From Mercurialis annua (taxonomy: Eukaryota > Streptophyta > Magnoliopsida > Malpighiales > Euphorbiaceae): a stretch of DNA of 64,000 nt. Location of the stretch: the NCBI RefSeq assembly GCF_937616625.2, contig NC_065572.1, forward strand, positions 68,074,653 through 68,138,652, in the 5' to 3' direction. Below are positions 60,918-64,000 of this stretch, in pieces. The notes under the pieces were generated by a model. The model saw only the letters and a list, made by a program, of their open reading frames with translations, made no database searches and was not told the DNA's origin. The position numbers were made by a program, and so were the translations under genes. The first letter of the stretch is position 1; each line of letters begins with the position of its first letter.

Positions 60918-61936
60918 TTGGACCGAAGACGACAACTATATTATCGAGAGATAGTGTTGTTTATTTACTTATTCTCATGATTTTTTTATCATTGTTGTCA
61001 TTTTTCTTACTCATCCCTAATTCAGGGATTGATATTTTAGTATGTGTTTTTACTGGATTGTATTTGATTTTAACATATTTTGTGTCGTAATTATTGTTCT
61101 TAATGCTTTCATTGGATTGATCACCTAATTCACTGATTTGTGTTGTTAATTAGACTTGAGAGAGCTAAATAATAATAGCCTATTATCAACTAACCTAAAA
61201 ATTCATAAAACGAGAGTGAGCGAATAATTAGGTGTTCTATAAAGTTTGCTTCATAACAATAGGTTGGATGATTGTTTGTTTGCTTAATAATACGAGAGTG
61301 AGTTAAGCAATCAATGATTTGTTAATCTAGAGTTTTGTCAATTTTAGACTTGGAGAGCAGGATTGGTAGATTAAAATAGCTCGGACCATAAAATTGCTTG
61401 AATAATCATATCCATGAAATTAAAAACCGTACAATAAAATTTTAATATCAGACTCTTAAATTTTTGATAATTTAGTTGTTTGATTTCATTAAATTAGTTG
61501 TTAATTTAGTTACTGATAACAAGTCATATGTCACAACCTGAAAATGAGGCAATATTATAAAGATACCGAATCAAGATTAACAAAAGGGAACCAAAACGAC
61601 CGGACCTACGAGAGGTCCAAAACCTGACACAAGCAACCGATACAGACATCAATCATAAGACAACACAATATATCAAAAATAAGACATGCTCGGCCAAACC
61701 GAGCAGAACGTCCCTGATTACAAGAAGACAATCCAACGGGAGACACGCTGACAGATACCTGCAAAACCTACACGGACAAAGAGAACAGAATTATAGTTGT
61801 CGGTCGTACGAACACACATCACTATCAAAACACATCTTAGAAGGACATAGTATAAAAAGTTTAGGAAAAGTAGGTAAAAAGGTTAATTCTCTTTTTCTCT
61901 CAACTCATAACTCTTTTCATTTCTCATTTCTTTCTA

Positions 61937-63305
61937 TCACTTCAAATAGTTACTAACTTGACCATCGGAGTGGTTTGTCGGAATCCCATTCCGGCGCCTC
62001 TGAAGCACCCTGTCTGGCTGGTGCCACTCGATAATGTGGAAGTAGATCAGTGGAACGCGTGCACGCCAAAAATGGGACCCCTCGAAACAGTATGACGGTA
62101 GCTGACTGATAATCAGCTCGGAGTATGGCTGCCAATCGATCTGCCAAAGTACAATATAGAAGTTAGTTTTTATGAAATATAACTTTTGAAACTGAAATTA
62201 AATTTTTAAAAATTCACTCACATCTGAATAGCGCAGCTCATCAAGTGCTAATCTCATGGCCTCAAGTCCTGAAAATTGAGGTGACCTGCCCATCTGCGTA
62301 AGTCAAATATTTTAAATTGTTAGTAGCTACAACAGTAAACATGTGTAATAAACTTAACTGAAAAGAATTTTTTTAATAATAATTATATACCTGTCGTCCA
62401 ACGGTAAGTGCTGCTGAATGAGACCGCCTCTCAACCTCGGCCTCAACGGCCTAAGTCGCTCGAATGGCCAGAGCTGGAGTAGCCAAATGCCCCCCCCCCA
62501 ATGTTCTTTCTGCGCTCTGAAATCAAAATGGACAAGCACATCTCGTGATATAGATGTGCGAGAGTCGCCGATCCCCAGCTATAGGTCTGCAGTCTCGTCG
62601 GGAGGATCCTCAGTCCAATCTGGCCGCTGTTCAAATCCGGAAAACACAAGGACCATATGACAAGCAAAAGATAGGCTCTAACGGCCCAGTCGACCTGCTC
62701 CTGTCCACCTGGTGCGGGCACATGTTCAAACTTTTGAAACTCCGTTTTTAACCAGGACACTTTCACAAACCCGCCGTTATCCGTACGAGTCGGCTTGTAC
62801 CGTCTCCCAAGAAGGCGCATGGTGACACTGTTCCAGTCAGTCACTGTAGGACCGGTGATAGGAGCCCCATCTGTGGGAAGTCCAGTAAGGATCGCTACGT
62901 CCTGAAGCGTGATGGTGCACTCCCCCTCCGAAAACATAAACGTATGTGTCTCCGGTCTCCAACGCTCGACTAGGGCAGTGACCAGCGTCATGTCCACCTG
63001 GTACTGCCTCATCTCGATGAGGTACGAAAGCCCTATCCGGATGACTCCCTCTTTAATGAAGCTTCCGTAGCGGGGGAAACGATCCTGCAGAACGAGAGCC
63101 TAACGCAGAAGTGCCCTGAAATTAAACATGTTTCCAAAAATTAGTTTTGCCAAAACAACAAGATAAAACATTTTTATGTAAAAAACAAAACATTGCTTAC
63201 CGGATGCTCCCAAACATTCTGAGACCTGTGATTAGACTGGCTCTATAGTAGGACACCCTGAACTGGTCCAGGACGGAAGTAGTCGTGCGCGGCAGGGTCA
63301 GCCAT
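61937..63305 (-). pseudogene. Plant mobile domain (PMD/MAIN-like) gene, decayed
   Basis: On the minus strand the sequence begins MADPAAHDYFRPGPVQGVLL, the usual PMD opening, then meets TAG at 63245-63243 before SQSNHRSQNVWEHP. Next come FPRYGSFIKEGVIRIGLSYL and the PMD core, MTLVTALVERWRPETHTFMF, FSEGECTITLQDVAILTGLP and TYSWGSATLAHLYHEM. At a run of nine C (62490-62498, plus strand) the frame must shift to reach WLLQLWPFERL. A later exon, WQPYSELIISQLPSYCFEGS then FWRARVPLIYFHIIEWHQPD, ends at TGA 61939-61937. PMD proteins occur as host genes (MAIN/MAIL) and inside transposons. The stop and frame breaks point to a transposon-derived or retired copy. Exon borders are approximate. Confidence 0.75.
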
Positions 63306-63562
63306 ACCTGCAAAACTATTTAATTATCAACACTGAAATATAATATAAATAATATACAAATTATGCACAACTATATAATTAACACACTGAAATATAATAT
63401 AAATAATATACGAATAAAAACAACAACATAATTAACAACATCGAAATACAATATAAATAATATACGAGTTTACAAATTATATGGGAGTTCAGAAATTATA
63501 AAACCATTTATAAATTACATAAAAAGTTTGATTTAAATAACGTAATTAAAACATTGGCCACA
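63306..63562. other. AT-rich gap between the PMD relic and the edge ORF
   Basis: About 255 bp with three diverged copies of a unit containing AATATAATATAAATAATATAC. No gene is seen. It might be an intron if the edge ORF and the PMD gene are one unit. Confidence 0.4.
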
Positions 63563-64000
63563 TCATCTTGGCAAAGTCCACGGGAGATATTTCACAAAAT
63601 CATCGGAATCGGCTTGGTCGTAATCCTGCAACTCCATAATATTCCATGACGTAGGGTTTCTTTCGTCAACAAAAAAGTCGCACCAATCAGGAGTATCTTG
63701 GTGAATTGCCCTTAGTCGTAGACCCATCACATGAGTTTCAATCTCCAGACGTTCCATCAGAAATTGTACCGACGATTCCGTGTTTCTTGCAATTGTTGCG
63801 GACATCGCTCTTGGTACAGGTATGCCGTGAAAATCACAGTACGCCTCCATCTCGCATCTCACTTCCCACAACCTCCCCCATTCGGGCTCAGGAGACACAA
63901 CGGCATTTCCAAAATCAGCCAAGTTTTTTGAGTGCCGACCGACAAATATATGCCCGGCTTGTGTCTTTTCCATGCAAGGACGGATTGGGGTGTTTTCAAA
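63563..64000 (-). CDS. Unidentified ORF, open to the window edge
   Basis: A minus-strand frame is open from the right edge (at least 63998) to a TGA at 63565-63563, about 145 codons. The first ATG inside the window is at 63973 (MEKTQAGHIFVGRHSKNLAD). It is acidic, with no membrane segment, and ends YDQADSDDFVKYLPWTLPR. The balanced composition and GC-richness, matching the PMD relic next to it, suggest a real coding segment, perhaps another part of the same mobile element. I do not recognise the family. The true N-terminus may lie outside the window. Confidence 0.45.
   Translation of the reverse strand, partial: FENTPIRPCMEKTQAGHIFVGRHSKNLADFGNAVVSPEPEWGRLWEVRCEMEAYCDFHGIPVPRAMSATIARNTESSVQFLMERLEIETHVMGLRLRAIHQDTPDWCDFFVDERNPTSWNIMELQDYDQADSDDFVKYLPWTLPR

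Larger units (their letters stand above)
57365..61936. other. Repeat-rich spacer downstream of MPP10
   Basis: 4.6 kb with the MPP10 3' UTR, a MITE with 8-bp duplications (57753-58120), an AT-rich short tandem region (58310-58540), a block of diverged TCTGTTCTC/GTTCGTC repeats (58560-58850) and a GGCCGTTTGG-ended element (60324-60917). The ORF at 59827-60069 has no recognisable product. At 61540-61900 a GC-richer stretch may be a retroelement or transposon flank. Confidence 0.5.

Overview
The window is nuclear DNA of a eudicot plant. It is AT-rich, its genes are split by many short AT-rich introns with GT/AG borders, and its products are plant-specific (boron exporter, plastid PEP/phosphate translocator, MYB98-type factor, plant mobile domain). 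I could not settle the family or species. Coding models were built by hand from splice borders, frame continuity and family resemblance; every multi-exon model called as an intact gene sums to a multiple of three with one stop.

Layout. 122-4368 (+) BOR1-type borate exporter in 12 exons. 6375-6757 (-) a two-exon 87-aa protein I do not recognise, head to head with 7291-8112 (+), an intronless glutaredoxin-like protein. 8638-11145 (+) GDSL esterase of the isoamyl-acetate-hydrolysing type. 13163-15717 (+) R2R3 MYB of the MYB98 type. 19709-23604 (-) phosphoenolpyruvate/phosphate translocator. 29556-31446 (-) BOI/SBP1-type RING E3 ligase. 33660-34499 a broken Gln-rich coding relic. 35121-36343 (-) a broken F-box gene. 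38615-40386 (+) a UVR + ApaG protein, probably plastidic. 44540-46567 (+) a multi-pass membrane protein. 48112-52346 (-) a PX + Rubicon-type zinc domain protein, head to head with 53464-57364 (+), the rRNA-processing factor MPP10. 61937-63305 (-) a decayed plant mobile domain gene and an unidentified ORF reaching the right edge. The genes look like independent housekeeping, transport and developmental genes, not a cluster or pathway.

The space between genes is dominated by non-autonomous DNA transposons, many with readable ends and target-site duplications (TSDs). The most striking is a nest at 23921-27983, upstream of the PEP translocator. An outer 4.06-kb Mutator-like element has inverted ends of about 80 bp and a perfect 9-bp TSD, and is filled with a tandem array. 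A 1.16-kb CACTA element with a GTT TSD sits inside that array, and it carries a segment resembling antisense 5S rRNA. Two copies of one 182-184 bp Mutator-like MITE family lie 34 kb apart, one of them inside the shared PX/MPP10 promoter. A third family with ends like GTTGCACGGAAA recurs mainly in introns and gene flanks.

Possible functional points: the BOR1 protein has His at residue 373, where Arabidopsis BOR1 has a trafficking tyrosine, while the tyrosines at 398 and 405 and the lysine matching K590 remain. I found no intact rRNA or tRNA genes, no CRISPR array and no clear new multi-gene system.
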